In this document: one piece after another, positions 8,420 through 20,867 of the stretch
Position numbering within the stretch: position 1 is the stretch's first letter
How the letters are laid out: the number at the start of each line of letters is the position of its first letter
DNA from: Halobacterium hubeiense
GTDB lineage: Archaea > Halobacteriota > Halobacteria > Halobacteriales > Halobacteriaceae
Assembly (NCBI RefSeq): GCF_001488575.1
Contig: NZ_LN831302.1
Span: 930,001-994,000 of the forward strand
Direction: 5' to 3'
DNA length: 64,000 nucleotides
Translations under genes and position numbers: made by a program
Notes under the pieces: model-generated
Told to the model about the DNA's origin: nothing
Seen by the model: only the letters and a program-made list of their open reading frames with translations
Databases searched by the model: none

Positions 8420-9589
8420 TTACAGCGCGTCCCAGGCCTTCATCGCGCGCGACCACGACGTGATCTTCGCGATCCAGCGCGCGGCCGCGGCCTTCTTCAG
8501 CATCTTCGCGGGCGTGCCGTTGAACGTGCGGACGGGCGCGCCGAACCCGTTTATCTGGACGTCGTGGGCGATGGCGGTCTCGCCGATGGACACCAGCGTC
8601 CCCTGGTCGTCGTACGTCCACGTGCGCAGCGGGCGGCCGTCGATGGCCCGCGAGATGTTCTCGGCGGCGACGTCGGCGGCCTGCCACGCGGCCTGCGCGG
8701 TCGGCGGCGCGACCTCGTCGTCGGGCTGGTCGACCAGCGAGCAGTCCCCGACCGCGAACACGCGGTCGTCCTCCGTCTGGAGGTTCGAGCCCGCCTGCAG
8801 GCGGTTGTGTTCGGCGTCGAGGTCGACGTCGGCGAGTTCGCCGGGGCCGGTGACGCCGCCGGTCCACAGGAACACGTCGTAGTCGAGGTCGTCGCGCTCG
8901 TCGAACTCGATGTGGTCCTCGGTGGCCGCCGTAATCGGGTCGTCGGTGAGAATCTCGATGTCGCGCTCCTCGAGGCGGTGGCGGAGCGCGCCCTGAATCT
9001 CGCTGTCGCCCGGCGGGAAGATCTCGGGGAGCGCCTCCACGAGCGTCACGTCGATTGGCGCGTTGTGGCGGTCGCGGAACTCCGCGAGCTCGCCCGCGCT
9101 CTGGATGCCCGAGAGGCCCGCGCCCCCGACGACGACCTGCGCGGGGTCGTCGCGGGTGGCTTCCTTCGCGGCGGCCCTGACGTCCTCGTGGATGGCGAGG
9201 GCGTCGTCGAGGCCCTTCAGCGTGTGGGGGTGTTCGCCCATCCCCTCGATGCCGTAGGTCGCCGTCTCCGACCCGATGCCGACGAGGAGGTAGTCGTAGG
9301 AGAGGTCGTCGCCGTCCGCGAGTTCGACGGTGCGGTCGTCGACGTCGACGTCGACGACTTCGTCGTGGACGAACCGCGTCCCGCGGGACTTGACGTCCTC
9401 GACGGGAATCGTGATCTTGTCCTCGACGCCCGGGTCGCGGATGACGCGGTGGGCCTCGTGGAGGACGAGGTGGTAGTCGGTGTCGGAAACCCAGACGAGT
9501 TCCGCGTCGGGACCGAGTTCGTCTTCGAGCTTCGACACGGCGCCGGCGCCAGCGTACCCGGCACCCAGGACGACGACCTTGGTTGTCAT
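8420..9589 (-). CDS. NDH-2-like FAD-dependent NADH dehydrogenase
   Basis: Predicted flavoprotein oxidoreductase of 389 residues, related to type II NADH:quinone oxidoreductases. An N-terminal FAD-binding Rossmann motif (VVLGAGYAGAGA, about 6-17) is followed by a second dinucleotide motif VVVGGAGLSG near 160 for NAD(P)H, and by the VFAVGDCS FAD-contact motif near 280. The C-terminus has no transmembrane helix, so membrane attachment would be peripheral. It probably passes electrons to menaquinone without proton pumping; a sulfide:quinone reductase-like role is less likely because the paired redox Cys are absent. Confidence 0.85.
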   Translation of the reverse strand: MTTKVVVLGAGYAGAGAVSKLEDELGPDAELVWVSDTDYHLVLHEAHRVIRDPGVEDKITIPVEDVKSRGTRFVHDEVVDVDVDDRTVELADGDDLSYDYLLVGIGSETATYGIEGMGEHPHTLKGLDDALAIHEDVRAAAKEATRDDPAQVVVGGAGLSGIQSAGELAEFRDRHNAPIDVTLVEALPEIFPPGDSEIQGALRHRLEERDIEILTDDPITAATEDHIEFDERDDLDYDVFLWTGGVTGPGELADVDLDAEHNRLQAGSNLQTEDDRVFAVGDCSLVDQPDDEVAPPTAQAAWQAADVAAENISRAIDGRPLRTWTYDDQGTLVSIGETAIAHDVQINGFGAPVRTFNGTPAKMLKKAAAARWIAKITSWSRAMKAWDAL

Positions 9590-9638
9590 ACGGAACTCTG
9601 CGTGACCCGGTGATACAAAGGCTTTGAAACGCCGCGCG

Positions 9639-10172
9639 TCAGTGTTCGGGTTCCTCGGCGGGGGCTTCCATCGAGTCGATCTTCAGGATGAGGATGTTCG
9701 CGGTGTCGTCTTTGCCGTCCAGCGTCCCCTCGATGACGAGCTTCGACAGCGGCGTCGGCCCGACCGTGACGCTGTCGCCCTCGTGGAACTCCCGGATGGA
9801 GCCGCGGAGGTGAATCTCCGCGCGGCACAGCTCGGGGTGGTGGACGCTCGTCAGCCCGACCTCCTCGACGTTCGCGTCCTCGACGACCTCGCCCTCGTGG
9901 CGGACGGGGACCTCGGCGGTCGTGTCCAGCTTCTGGATTTCCAGCGCCTCGTAGGCGTTGACGGTCGGCTTGTAGCCGCCCTTCGGACCGGGGACGCCCT
10001 CGACGAGCTGGAGGGCTTTGAGGCTCTGCATCTGGTTCCGAATCGTGCCCGGGTTGCGGTCGACCTCCTCGGCGATGTCCTCGCCCTTGACGGCCTGCTC
10101 GCGCTCCGTGTAGAGGTCTACGAGCGCTCGCAGTATCGTCTTCTGGCTGGAGGTCAGTTCAATCGATGACAT
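9639..10172 (-). CDS. Winged-helix transcriptional regulator
   Basis: The N-terminal about 75 of 177 residues form a wHTH resembling that of archaeal HTH-CBS and Rrf2-like regulators (LTSSQKTILRAL, GEDIAEEV, PGTIRNQMQSL, PGPKGGYKP wing). No CBS domain follows; the C-terminal half is a beta-rich domain with RAEIHLRGSI and HEGDSVTVGP, which I could not assign. The ATG at 10172 gives a start next to the HTH; an upstream in-frame ATG at 10199 adds nine residues. Target genes are unknown. Confidence 0.75.
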   Translation of the reverse strand: MSSIELTSSQKTILRALVDLYTEREQAVKGEDIAEEVDRNPGTIRNQMQSLKALQLVEGVPGPKGGYKPTVNAYEALEIQKLDTTAEVPVRHEGEVVEDANVEEVGLTSVHHPELCRAEIHLRGSIREFHEGDSVTVGPTPLSKLVIEGTLDGKDDTANILILKIDSMEAPAEEPEH

Positions 10173-10273
10173 ACGATTGGTTTGGCCGGTGTTTTCCATA
10201 AATCCCCCGATGGGGAGCCCGACGGGGACCGGCGAAACGGTAGGTTTTACGGCCCGACCGTCAATCCACGTCT

Positions 10274-11191
10274 ATGGACGGAAACCGCGTTCTCGTCACC
10301 GGTGGCGCGGGGTTCATCGGGTCGAACCTCGCGAACCACCTCGCCGCGGACAACGACGTCGTCGCGCTCGACAACGGCTACCTCGGCACGCCCGAGAATC
10401 TCTCCGACGCCGTCGAGTACGTCGAAGCGGACGTGCTCGACGACGACCTCCCGACCGACGTCGACGTCGTCTACCACCTCGCCGCGCTGTCCAGCCGGCA
10501 GATGCTCGAAGAGAACCCCCGAGAGGGCGCGCGCGTCAACATCGAGGGGTTCGTCAACGTCGTCGAGCAGGCCCACGCCGACGGCTGCGACACCATCGTC
10601 TACGCCTCGACGTCGTCCGCCTACGGCAGCCGCACCGAGCCCAGCCCCGAGGACATGGACTTGGAGGCCGCGACCGGCTACGACGCGTCGATGCTCGGCC
10701 GCGAGCGCTACGCGGAGTACTACAACAACTTCTACGACGACCTCTCGTGCGCTGGGATGCGGTTCTTCTCGGTGTACCAGGGTTACGGCGGCAACGAGGC
10801 ACACAAGGGCGAGTACGCCAACACGATTTCGCAGTTCGCGGACAAGATTGCGAACGGCGAGTCGCCCGTGCTGTGGGGCGACGGCTCCCAGACGCGGGAC
10901 TTCACGCACGTCGACGACATCGTGCGCGGACTCGTGACGACCGCCGAGCACGAACTCACGGGCGTCTACAACCTCGGCACCGGCGAGGCGCACTCGTTCA
11001 ACGAGATGGTCGAGCTCATCAACGACGCGCTCGGCACGGACGTCGAACCGGAGTACGAGCCGATTCCGCTGGAGAACTACGTCCACGACACGTGCGCGGA
11101 CATCTCCAAGATAACGGAGGCGACCGGCTGGGAGCCCCGGATTTCCTTCGAGGAGGGCGTCGAGCGCGTCGTCGAACCGTACCGCGACTAG
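10274..11191 (+). CDS. NAD-dependent nucleotide-sugar epimerase/dehydratase (GalE-like)
   Basis: Extended short-chain dehydrogenase of 305 residues, related to UDP-glucose 4-epimerases. The NAD-binding GxxGxxG motif is present (VTGGAGFIGSN, 8-18), as is the Ser/Thr-rich active-site strand YASTSSAYG (110-118). At the YxxxK position it reads Tyr136-Asp-Ala-Ser-Met140, so the catalytic-type Lys is replaced by Met (codon ATG at 10691-10693). The rest (RFFSVYQGYGG, GDGSQTRDFTHVDDI, YNLGTGEAHS) is intact, so this is not a decayed gene. TTTTAC at 10245-10250, about 25 bases upstream, is a plausible TATA element. Exact substrate unknown; surface glycan or N-glycan sugar synthesis is likely. Confidence 0.85.
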   Translation: MDGNRVLVTGGAGFIGSNLANHLAADNDVVALDNGYLGTPENLSDAVEYVEADVLDDDLPTDVDVVYHLAALSSRQMLEENPREGARVNIEGFVNVVEQAHADGCDTIVYASTSSAYGSRTEPSPEDMDLEAATGYDASMLGRERYAEYYNNFYDDLSCAGMRFFSVYQGYGGNEAHKGEYANTISQFADKIANGESPVLWGDGSQTRDFTHVDDIVRGLVTTAEHELTGVYNLGTGEAHSFNEMVELINDALGTDVEPEYEPIPLENYVHDTCADISKITEATGWEPRISFEEGVERVVEPYRD

Positions 11192-11539
11192 CTACCGGCT
11201 GACGAGGGTTCGCTCGACGAGCTTCGTCGCGACCACCGAGGACGCGACCAGCGTCCCGCCGAGGAAGAGCCCGACTGCCAGCGCCGACGCCGCGAACGGC
11301 ACGACGTTCCGCGGGAAGTACGCGTACACCCACGCCGCAACGAGCGCGTAGCACGCCAGCGGCGCGAGCGACGCCACCGCTTCCGCGGGCCGGAGTCGCT
11401 TCAAGTCGCCGTACGTGCGGTCGTGCCACGGATTCCCGGTCAGCGGCAGCCACGCCAGCCAGCCCACCAGCCGGAACGCGAGGTATCGGAGTTGGCGTCG
11501 CTTGGCGGGCACGCCCGCTACGTCGAGCGATTCTGACAT
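11192..11539 (-). CDS. Small membrane protein (115 aa), unknown function
   Basis: A basic N-terminus (about 1-45) contains WLAWLPLTGNPWHDRTYGDL and precedes two hydrophobic helices (about 55-75 and 80-105). Its stop lies directly next to the stop of the convergent epimerase gene. No family recognised. Composition is like that of its neighbours, so it is a resident gene. Confidence 0.65.
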   Translation of the reverse strand: MSESLDVAGVPAKRRQLRYLAFRLVGWLAWLPLTGNPWHDRTYGDLKRLRPAEAVASLAPLACYALVAAWVYAYFPRNVVPFAASALAVGLFLGGTLVASSVVATKLVERTLVSR

Positions 11540-11596
11540 AAACGCTTCGCCGGCGCAGAACGGGACCCACTAAAGGCCGATGTGCGTACCACATGT

Positions 11597-12502
11597 ATGG
11601 CCAAGACCGTCCACGTCATCGGCGCACCGATGGACTACGGCTCGGACCGACGCGGCGTCGACATGGGGCCGTCGGCGATTCGCTACGCCGACCTCGCCGC
11701 ACAGCTGGACGCCGCGGGCGTCGACGCCGTCGACACCGGCGACCTGCTCGTGCCGCGCGCGGAGGAGCGCGACCCCGATGGCGCCAACGCGAAGTTCCTC
11801 GACGAAATCGAGGACGTCTCCCTCCGGCTCGCCGCCGAAGTCGCGGACACGCTCGCCGAGGGCGCGTTCCCGCTCGTGCTCGGCGGCGACCACGCGGTCG
11901 CCATCGGGTCGCTGGCGGGGAGCGCGCGCGACGCCGAAATCGGCGCGCTCTGGCTGGACGCCCACGGCGACTTCAACACGCCCGCCACCTCCCCGAGCGG
12001 GAACGTCCACGGGATGCCGCTGGCGGCGGCGCTGGGCCGCGGCGAGTTCGCGGACACCGAGTGGGCGAACGCCACCGGCCTCCGCGAGGAGAACGTCGCG
12101 CTCGTCGGCCTGCGGAACCTCGACCCCTCCGAGCGCGAAGCCATCCGGGAGAGCGAGATGACCGCGTTCACGATGAGCGACATCGACGAGCGCGGCGTCA
12201 CCAGCGTCGTTGACGAGGCCCTGGACATCGTGACTGCGGGCACCGACGGCGTCCACGTCTCGCTGGACGTCGACTGGCTCGACCCGGACGAAGCCCCGGG
12301 CGTCGGGACGCCCGTGCGCGGCGGCGCGACCTACCGGGAGGCGCACGCGGCGCTGGAAGCGATTGCGCAGCGGGACGCGGAAGAAGAGTTCCTCCGCTCG
12401 CTGGAAGTCGTGGAAGTGAACCCGATTCTGGACGAGTCGAACCGGACCGCGGACATCGCCGCGGAGCTGGCCGCGAGCGCGCTCGGCAAGCGAATCCTCT
12501 GA
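11597..12502 (+). CDS. rocF: Arginase (ureohydrolase family)
   Basis: Predicted Mn-dependent hydrolysis of L-arginine to ornithine and urea. All metal-binding motifs of the ureohydrolase family are present in 301 residues: GGDHA with His99, DAHGDFN with Asp121, His123 and Asp125, and SLDVDWLDP with Asp224 and Asp226. GVGTPV and EVNPILDESNRTA at the C-terminus fit arginase better than agmatinase, which usually ends this motif with a different loop. ATG 11597 is preferred over an in-frame ATG five codons upstream because the family sequence begins at KTVHVIGAP. Agmatinase or formiminoglutamase activity cannot be excluded. Confidence 0.85.
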   Translation: MAKTVHVIGAPMDYGSDRRGVDMGPSAIRYADLAAQLDAAGVDAVDTGDLLVPRAEERDPDGANAKFLDEIEDVSLRLAAEVADTLAEGAFPLVLGGDHAVAIGSLAGSARDAEIGALWLDAHGDFNTPATSPSGNVHGMPLAAALGRGEFADTEWANATGLREENVALVGLRNLDPSEREAIRESEMTAFTMSDIDERGVTSVVDEALDIVTAGTDGVHVSLDVDWLDPDEAPGVGTPVRGGATYREAHAALEAIAQRDAEEEFLRSLEVVEVNPILDESNRTADIAAELAASALGKRIL

Positions 12503-12503
12503 C

Positions 12504-12665
12504 TCAGAGCGCGGTGGTCGCGACGGCGTACACGAGCCCCGCGCCCGCCGCCGCGAGCGCGGCGTGCCCGAGCGCGCCGAACACGACCGCGGCGCCGGCG
12601 AGTATTCGGTCGAGTGGTTTCAGTTCCTGTCCGAAGACCTCCCGTTCGCGTTCGGCGACAGCCAT
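12504..12665 (-). CDS. Small membrane protein (53 aa), easily missed
   Basis: The complement of 12504-12665 encodes a 53-residue protein from ATG to TGA: a charged head (MAVAEREREVFGQELKPLD) and one or two Ala/Gly-rich hydrophobic segments (about 20-53). The charged start and hydrophobic end are typical of the many short haloarchaeal membrane proteins. It is convergent with the arginase gene and its stop begins one base after that gene ends. The 115 bases between it and gyrA hold no further frame that I can support. Confidence 0.65.
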   Translation of the reverse strand: MAVAEREREVFGQELKPLDRILAGAAVVFGALGHAALAAAGAGLVYAVATTAL

Positions 12666-12780
12666 CGTCGTTCACCCACTTGGGGATACGACGGGCGGGG
12701 GGACAATCCCCCGGGGCGGTTCCTACGCAGTCGCAACCGCTCCCACTCGGTGGGAATCCGCGGAAAAAGTTACCCGGCGG

Positions 12781-15273
12781 CTACTCCTCGCTCGCCTCGT
12801 CCTCGTCGCTCTCGCTGGGCCGGTAGACGGAGACGGCGGCGACCTCGTCGCCGTCCTCGACGTCCATCACTTTCACGCCCTTCGTGTTCCGGCCGACCGT
12901 CGACACCTCGTCGACGGGGAGCCGGATAATCTGGCCGGCCTCGCTCATCGCGACGAGGTTGTCGTCGTCGCTGACCGTGTCCAGCGAGACGACACTGCCG
13001 TTGCGCTCGCCGGTCTTGATGTCCACGAGTCCCTTGCCGTTCCGTGACTGCTTGCGGTACTCCGACAGCGGCGTGCGCTTCCCGTAGCCGTACTCGGTGA
13101 CGGTCAGGAGGGTGCGCTCGTCGTCGGGTTCGACCGGCGCGAGGCCGGCGACCTTGTCGTCGCCTTCGAGGTCCATCCCGCGGACGCCGCGGGCGTTGCG
13201 GCCCATCGCGCGGACGTCCGTCTCGTCGAACCGAATCGCCATCCCGTGCTCGCTGCCGAGCACGACGTCGTGGCTGCCGTCCGTGACCTCGACGTCTGCG
13301 AGCTCGTCGCCGTCTTCGAGGCTGATGGCGATGATGCCGGTCGAGCGGATGTTCTCGAACTCGCCGACGGTCGTGCGCTTCACGTAGCCGTGGCGGGTCG
13401 CCATCGTGAGGTACTCGTCGTCGCTCTCGAAGTCGAGGTCGTCGGCGGTGACGACCGCGGAAATCTCCTCGCCGTCGTCGAGGTCGAGGATGTTCACGGC
13501 GGAGGTGCCCCGCGCCGTGCGGGACATCTCCGGCACCTGGTGGACCTTCAGCCGGTAGACCTGCCCCTGGTTCGTGAAGCAGAGCAGGTAGTCGTGCGTG
13601 GACGCGGTGAACACCGCGGAGACGCGGTCCTCGTCCTTGAGGTCCGTGCCGATGATGCCCTTCCCGCCGCGGTGCTGGGCGTCGAAGGTGTCCGCGGGCA
13701 CGCGCTTGATGTAGTCGCTCTCGGAGAGCACGACCACGACGTCCTCCTCGGGGATGAGGTCCTCGTCGGTGACCGTGCCCGTGTCCTCGATGAAGGACGT
13801 GCGGCGCTCGTCGGCGTACTCCTCCTTGATGTCGCGGAGCTCCTCCTTGATGACAGAGAGGAGTTCCTCCTCGCTGCCGAGAATCTCCTCAAGGCGCTCG
13901 ATGCGGTCGGTGACCTCCTCGTACTCGGACTCGATTTCCGCGGCCTCCATCGACGTGAGGCTGCCGAGCTGCATCCGGACGATGTGGTCGGCCTGCGCCT
14001 GCGTGAATCCGAAGTCGTCCTTGAGCGCCTCTTTGGCGTCGTCGCGGTCCTCGGCGTTCTGGATGGTCTCGACCACGTCGTCGGCCTGCTCTAAGGCCTT
14101 GAGACGACCTTCGAGGATGTGCGCGCGGTCCTCGGCTTCCGCGAGGTCGTGCTCGCTGCGCCGCCGCACCACTTCCTTGCGGTGGGCGACGTACTCTTCG
14201 AGCATCTCCTTGAGCGTGAGGACCTTCGGCTGGCCGTCCACGAGCGCGAGGTTGATGACGCCGAACGTGCGTTCGAGATGCGACTCCAGCAGGTGGTTCT
14301 CCACGACGTCCGTGTTCGCGTTCCGCTTGAGTTCGACGACGATGCGGATGCCGTTCCGGTCGGACTCGTCGCGGAGGTCGCGCACCCCGTCGAGGTCGCC
14401 GTCGCGCACGTCATCGGCGATGCGCTCGACGAGCTTCGACTTGTTCTGCTGGTAGGGGAGTTCCGTGATGACGATGCTGTCGCTGGAGTCGCCCTCCTCG
14501 ACGTGGTACTCGGCGCGCACCCGGACGCGCCCCCGTCCCGTCTGGTAGGCCTGCTTGACGTCCGAGCGCCCGACGATGTTCCCCGCGGTCGGGAAGTCCG
14601 GCCCCTTCACGTAGTCCATCAAATCGACGACCGTGCAGTCGGGGTTGTCGATGAGGTGGACAGTCGCGTCGATGACCTCGCCGAGGTTGTGCGGCGGGAC
14701 GTTCGTCGACATCCCCACCGCGATGCCCGACGACCCGTTCACGAGCAGGTTCGGGAACGCCGACGGAAGCACCTCGGGCTCGGTCAGGCGGTCGTCGTAG
14801 TTCGACTGGAAGTCGACCGTGTCCTTCTCGATGTCCGTCAGCAGCTCCTCCGCGATGGACGCCATGCGGGCCTCCGTGTACCGCATCGCGGCCGCGGGGT
14901 CGCCGTCCACGCTGCCGAAGTTGCCCTGGCCGTCCACGAGCGGGTACCGCATCGAGAAGTCCTGTGCCATCCGCACGAGCGCGTCGTAGATGGCGGAGTC
15001 GCCGTGCGGGTGGTAGTCGCCCATCGTGTCTCCGACGATGTTCGAGGACTTCCGGTGGCTGGAACCGCTGGAGACGCCCGCCTCGTGCATCGCGTAGAGA
15101 ATGCGGCGGTGGACGGGCTTGAGGCCGTCCCGGACGTCCGGAAGCGCCCGGCCCGCGATGACGCTCATCGCGTAGTCGATGTACGACTGCTCCATCTCCT
15201 CGTCCACGCGGACGTTCTTCACGCGGTCCGCGACCTCGTCGGGTGCGTCTGGGTCTGGTGCGTCCGAACTCAT
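12781..15273 (-). CDS. gyrA: DNA gyrase subunit A
   Basis: Breakage-reunion subunit of the type IIA topoisomerase that introduces negative supercoils. The 830 residues include the N-terminal core motif [20 protein letters not shown], the catalytic Tyr in MRYTEARMA, a coiled-coil and tower region, and a C-terminal beta-pinwheel carrying a GyrA-box-like QHRGGKG near residue 535, so true supercoiling activity is expected. The start lies one base after the gyrB stop, so the subunits are co-expressed. Archaeal gyrase was acquired from bacteria and is fixed in haloarchaea. Confidence 0.98.
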   Translation of the reverse strand: MSSDAPDPDAPDEVADRVKNVRVDEEMEQSYIDYAMSVIAGRALPDVRDGLKPVHRRILYAMHEAGVSSGSSHRKSSNIVGDTMGDYHPHGDSAIYDALVRMAQDFSMRYPLVDGQGNFGSVDGDPAAAMRYTEARMASIAEELLTDIEKDTVDFQSNYDDRLTEPEVLPSAFPNLLVNGSSGIAVGMSTNVPPHNLGEVIDATVHLIDNPDCTVVDLMDYVKGPDFPTAGNIVGRSDVKQAYQTGRGRVRVRAEYHVEEGDSSDSIVITELPYQQNKSKLVERIADDVRDGDLDGVRDLRDESDRNGIRIVVELKRNANTDVVENHLLESHLERTFGVINLALVDGQPKVLTLKEMLEEYVAHRKEVVRRRSEHDLAEAEDRAHILEGRLKALEQADDVVETIQNAEDRDDAKEALKDDFGFTQAQADHIVRMQLGSLTSMEAAEIESEYEEVTDRIERLEEILGSEEELLSVIKEELRDIKEEYADERRTSFIEDTGTVTDEDLIPEEDVVVVLSESDYIKRVPADTFDAQHRGGKGIIGTDLKDEDRVSAVFTASTHDYLLCFTNQGQVYRLKVHQVPEMSRTARGTSAVNILDLDDGEEISAVVTADDLDFESDDEYLTMATRHGYVKRTTVGEFENIRSTGIIAISLEDGDELADVEVTDGSHDVVLGSEHGMAIRFDETDVRAMGRNARGVRGMDLEGDDKVAGLAPVEPDDERTLLTVTEYGYGKRTPLSEYRKQSRNGKGLVDIKTGERNGSVVSLDTVSDDDNLVAMSEAGQIIRLPVDEVSTVGRNTKGVKVMDVEDGDEVAAVSVYRPSESDEDEASEE

Positions 15274-15274
15274 G

Positions 15275-17358
<2,084 letters not shown>

Positions 17359-19761
17359 ATGACGTCCTTCCAGTCGACGCTCGGCGAGGAGGAGGGCATC
17401 GCGGAGGAGCTCGCCGCGAGCCAGCGCGAGATCTCCATCGCCGAGTTCTTCGAGAAGAACAAGCACATGCTCGGCTTCGACAGCGGAGCCCGAGGGCTGG
17501 TCACGGCCGTCAAGGAGGCCGTGGACAACGCCCTCGACGCCACCGAGGAGGCCGGCATCCTCCCGGACATCTACGTCGAAATCGAGGAGGGCCGCGACTA
17601 CTACACCCTCGTCGTCGAGGACAACGGGCCGGGCATCACCAAAGAACAGATCCCGAAAATCTTCGGGAAGCTCCTGTACGGCTCGCGGTTCCACGCCCGC
17701 GAGCAGTCCCGCGGCCAGCAGGGCATCGGCATCTCCGCGGCCGTCCTGTACTCCCAATTGACCTCGGGGAAGCCGGTGCGCATCGAGAGCCGCACGCAGG
17801 ATTCGGGCGTGTCGAACTACTACGAGCTCATCATCGACACGGACACCAACGAGCCCGAAATCAGCGTGGAGAAGGAGCTCTCCGCGGCGGAGAGCGACCT
17901 CCGCGGCACGCACGGCACGCGCATCGAGATGGACCTCGAAGCGAACATGCGCGCCCGCGGCCAGCTCCACGACTACGTCAAGCACACCGCGGTCGTCAAC
18001 CCCCACGCGCGCATCGAACTGCAGGAGCCGAAGGGCGAAATCAAGGCCGAGCGCGCCGAAGACGCCGGTCTCCCCGAGGAGACCGAGGAGATTCGCCCCC
18101 ACCCCCACGGGGTCGAACTCGGGACGCTCATCAAGATGCTCGGCGATACGGATTCGCACTCCGTCTCGGGGTTCCTCCAGTCGGAGTTCACGCGCGTCGG
18201 GAAGAAGACCGCCGACGGCATCGTGGACGCGTTCCGCGACCGCCACTACGGCCGCGAGCTGCGGTGGCGGCCGCCCGGAATCGATTCGGAGACGGACCTC
18301 GAAGCCGCCGTGGTGGACGCCGTCTCGAACAAGGGCGCCGACGACACCGCGGCGTTCGCCGAGCGCGTCGCCGACGCCGTCGAGGACGCGGAGCGCGTCG
18401 CGTACTCGGAACTCGAAGCACTGGTCGCCGACGCCGCCGCGGAGTCCGAGGCGGCCTCGGGCAAGACGTTCGGCGACACCGTGCAGGAGCACGTCGTCGA
18501 CGCGGTGTGGGACGCGCTCACCGAGGACCGCGCGGCCGACATCTTCGTCGCGGTGGACGCCGCGACGACCGTCCAGAAAGACGACGCGACGGTGCGCGGG
18601 CTCGCCGAGCGCATCGCCGACAAGTTCGGTAGCGACACGCCCCGCGACCGCGTGACCCGCGCCGAACTCGCCGAGTTCGTCCACCGCGCCGCGGAGATGA
18701 CCGAGGAAGTCGAGGACGCGACCGTCGGCGACACCGCCCGCGAGAACGTCGTCGAGGAACTCTGGTCGGACATGGCGACGGTCCCCGACGACCTGCCGAA
18801 GACCAAGGACGTGGCGGGCGACCGCGACACCGCCAGCAAACTGCTGGACGCGATGGCGAGCGTAGACGTGATGGCGCCGCCGACCTCCTGCCTGTCGCCC
18901 ATCAAGGCCGACCTCGTGGAAGCGGGCCTCCGCAAGGAGTTCGACGCCGAGTTCTACTCCGCGGCCACCCGCGACGCCGAAGTCCACGGCGGCGACCCGT
19001 TCATCGTGGAGGCCGGCATCGCGTACGGCGGCGAACTCGAAGACCAGGGCGGCGTCGACCTGCTGCGGTTCGCGAACCGCGTGCCGCTGGTCTACCAGCG
19101 CGGCGCCTGTGCGACCACGAACGTCGTCAAGGACATCGGCTGGCGGAACTACAACCTCGACCAGCCCGGCGGCAGCGGCCTCCCGCAGGGTCCCGCCGTC
19201 ATCATGGTCCACGTCGCCTCGACGAACGTGCCGTTCACCAGCGAATCCAAGGACGCCGTCGCGTCCGTCGAGGAAATCGAGGACGAAATCGAGCTGGCGG
19301 TCCGGGAGGCCGCCCGCGACCTCAAGTCGTTCCTCAACAAGCGCCAGTCGATGCGCAAGCGCCAGCAGAAGCAGAACGTCATCATGGACATCCTCCCCAC
19401 GATGGCCGAGAAGGTCTCGGACATGACCGACAACGAGCCCCTCGACGTCGAGGACTCGCTGGCGCGCATCATGAACAACGTCCTCGTCGAGCGCGACCTC
19501 GACGGTGACGAGGTGACCCTGCGCGTCGAGAACCACGGCGACACCGCCGCGGACGTCGACGTCACCGACATCGTCACCGCCGAACCCGCCGACCCCACCG
19601 ACGGCAACGTCGTGGAGATGGACGGCGAGTGGTTCGTGAAGTGGTCGCCGTCGGTCTCCGGCGGCGACACCGCGGAACTGACGTACAGCGTGGACGACGA
19701 CGCGGAGTTCGACCTCTCCGTGCAGGGCGTCGAGGACGCCCGCCTCACCATCAACCAATGA
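17359..19761 (+). CDS. top6B: DNA topoisomerase VI subunit B
   Basis: ATPase subunit of the type IIB topoisomerase, which relaxes and decatenates DNA. The GHKL/Bergerat fold is clear: [25 protein letters not shown] and [17 protein letters not shown]. The transducer begins near PPTSCLSPI. At 800 residues it is much longer than the Sulfolobus subunit (about 530): an acidic, helical, Ala-rich insertion spans roughly residues 315-475 in the H2TH region, and an Ig-like beta domain forms the last about 100 residues. ATG 17359 is the first codon consistent with the family N-terminus. Overlaps top6A by ATGA. Confidence 0.97.
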   Translation: MTSFQSTLGEEEGIAEELAASQREISIAEFFEKNKHMLGFDSGARGLVTAVKEAVDNALDATEEAGILPDIYVEIEEGRDYYTLVVEDNGPGITKEQIPKIFGKLLYGSRFHAREQSRGQQGIGISAAVLYSQLTSGKPVRIESRTQDSGVSNYYELIIDTDTNEPEISVEKELSAAESDLRGTHGTRIEMDLEANMRARGQLHDYVKHTAVVNPHARIELQEPKGEIKAERAEDAGLPEETEEIRPHPHGVELGTLIKMLGDTDSHSVSGFLQSEFTRVGKKTADGIVDAFRDRHYGRELRWRPPGIDSETDLEAAVVDAVSNKGADDTAAFAERVADAVEDAERVAYSELEALVADAAAESEAASGKTFGDTVQEHVVDAVWDALTEDRAADIFVAVDAATTVQKDDATVRGLAERIADKFGSDTPRDRVTRAELAEFVHRAAEMTEEVEDATVGDTARENVVEELWSDMATVPDDLPKTKDVAGDRDTASKLLDAMASVDVMAPPTSCLSPIKADLVEAGLRKEFDAEFYSAATRDAEVHGGDPFIVEAGIAYGGELEDQGGVDLLRFANRVPLVYQRGACATTNVVKDIGWRNYNLDQPGGSGLPQGPAVIMVHVASTNVPFTSESKDAVASVEEIEDEIELAVREAARDLKSFLNKRQSMRKRQQKQNVIMDILPTMAEKVSDMTDNEPLDVEDSLARIMNNVLVERDLDGDEVTLRVENHGDTAADVDVTDIVTAEPADPTDGNVVEMDGEWFVKWSPSVSGGDTAELTYSVDDDAEFDLSVQGVEDARLTINQ

Positions 19762-20867
19762 GCGACGCAAACACCCCAGACACGCCGAAGGGCGACGACG
19801 CCCGCGACCAGCTCGTCGAGCTGGCCGAACAGTTCTACGACCAGTTCGCGGACGGGTCGGTCCCGAAGATGACCCTGCCCACGCGCTCGAAGTCCAACAT
19901 CGAGTACGACGACGACTCCGACGTGTGGGTGTACGGCGACCGCACGAGCACGCGCTCGGCGAACTCCGTGCGGGGCGCGCGCAAGCTGTTGAAGTCCATC
20001 TACACCATCGACTTCCTCGCCCAGCAACTCGACGAGGACCGCTCTTCGACGCTGCGTGAGTTGTACTACCTCTCGGAGTCCTGGGACGAGGAGGAAGCCC
20101 AGTTCAACGACCAGAGCGAGTCCGACAAGCTCGTCGAGGACCTCGAAATCGTCTCCGGCGTGAAGCGCGAGGACTTCCACATGCGCCCCGAGGAGTCCGG
20201 CGCGAAGGTGATGGGGCCGCTGCGCATCCGCGAGCAGACCAACCGCGGCGACCGCGAGATTCACTGCCAGGACGACGTCGGGCAGGGCGGCTACCAGATT
20301 CCGAACAACCCCGACACCATCGAGTTCCTGGACTGCGACGCGGAGTTCGTGATGTGCGTGGAGACCGGCGGGATGCGCGACCGCCTCGTCGAGAACGGCT
20401 TCGACGACGAGTACGACTGTCTCGTCGTCCACCTCGGCGGCCAGCCGGCGCGCGCGACCCGCCGCCTGACCAAGCGCCTCCACGACGAACTCGGCCTCCC
20501 CATCACCGTGTTCACTGACGGCGACCCGTGGTCGTACCGCATCTTCGGCTCCGTCTCCTACGGCTCCATCAAGTCCGCACACCTCTCGGAGTATCTCGCC
20601 ACCCCCGAAGCGCAGTTCGTGGGCATCCGCCCGCAGGACATCGTCGACTACGACCTGCCGACGGACCCGCTCTCGGATTCGGACGTGAACGCCCTCGAAT
20701 CCGAGCTGGAGGACCCGCGCTTCCAGAGCGACTTCTGGACCGAACAGATAGAGCTCCAGCTCGACATCGACAAGAAGGCCGAACAGCAGGCGCTGGCCTC
20801 CCGCGGCCTCGATTTCGTCACGGACACCTACCTGCCCGAGCGCCTCGACGAGATGAATGTAATTTAG
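19758..20867 (+). CDS. top6A: DNA topoisomerase VI subunit A
   Basis: DNA-cleaving subunit, homologous to Spo11, 369 residues. The catalytic Tyr lies in [11 protein letters not shown] (Tyr103/104), and the TOPRIM domain supplies the metal-binding Glu in [11 protein letters not shown] and the DGDPW motif. Start ATG lies in the ATGA overlap with top6B. The final codons (atgaatgtaattt then tag) already have the A+T-rich composition of the following islet, so the junction with foreign DNA falls at or just inside the 3' end of this gene. Confidence 0.97.
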   Translation: MSDANTPDTPKGDDARDQLVELAEQFYDQFADGSVPKMTLPTRSKSNIEYDDDSDVWVYGDRTSTRSANSVRGARKLLKSIYTIDFLAQQLDEDRSSTLRELYYLSESWDEEEAQFNDQSESDKLVEDLEIVSGVKREDFHMRPEESGAKVMGPLRIREQTNRGDREIHCQDDVGQGGYQIPNNPDTIEFLDCDAEFVMCVETGGMRDRLVENGFDDEYDCLVVHLGGQPARATRRLTKRLHDELGLPITVFTDGDPWSYRIFGSVSYGSIKSAHLSEYLATPEAQFVGIRPQDIVDYDLPTDPLSDSDVNALESELEDPRFQSDFWTEQIELQLDIDKKAEQQALASRGLDFVTDTYLPERLDEMNVI

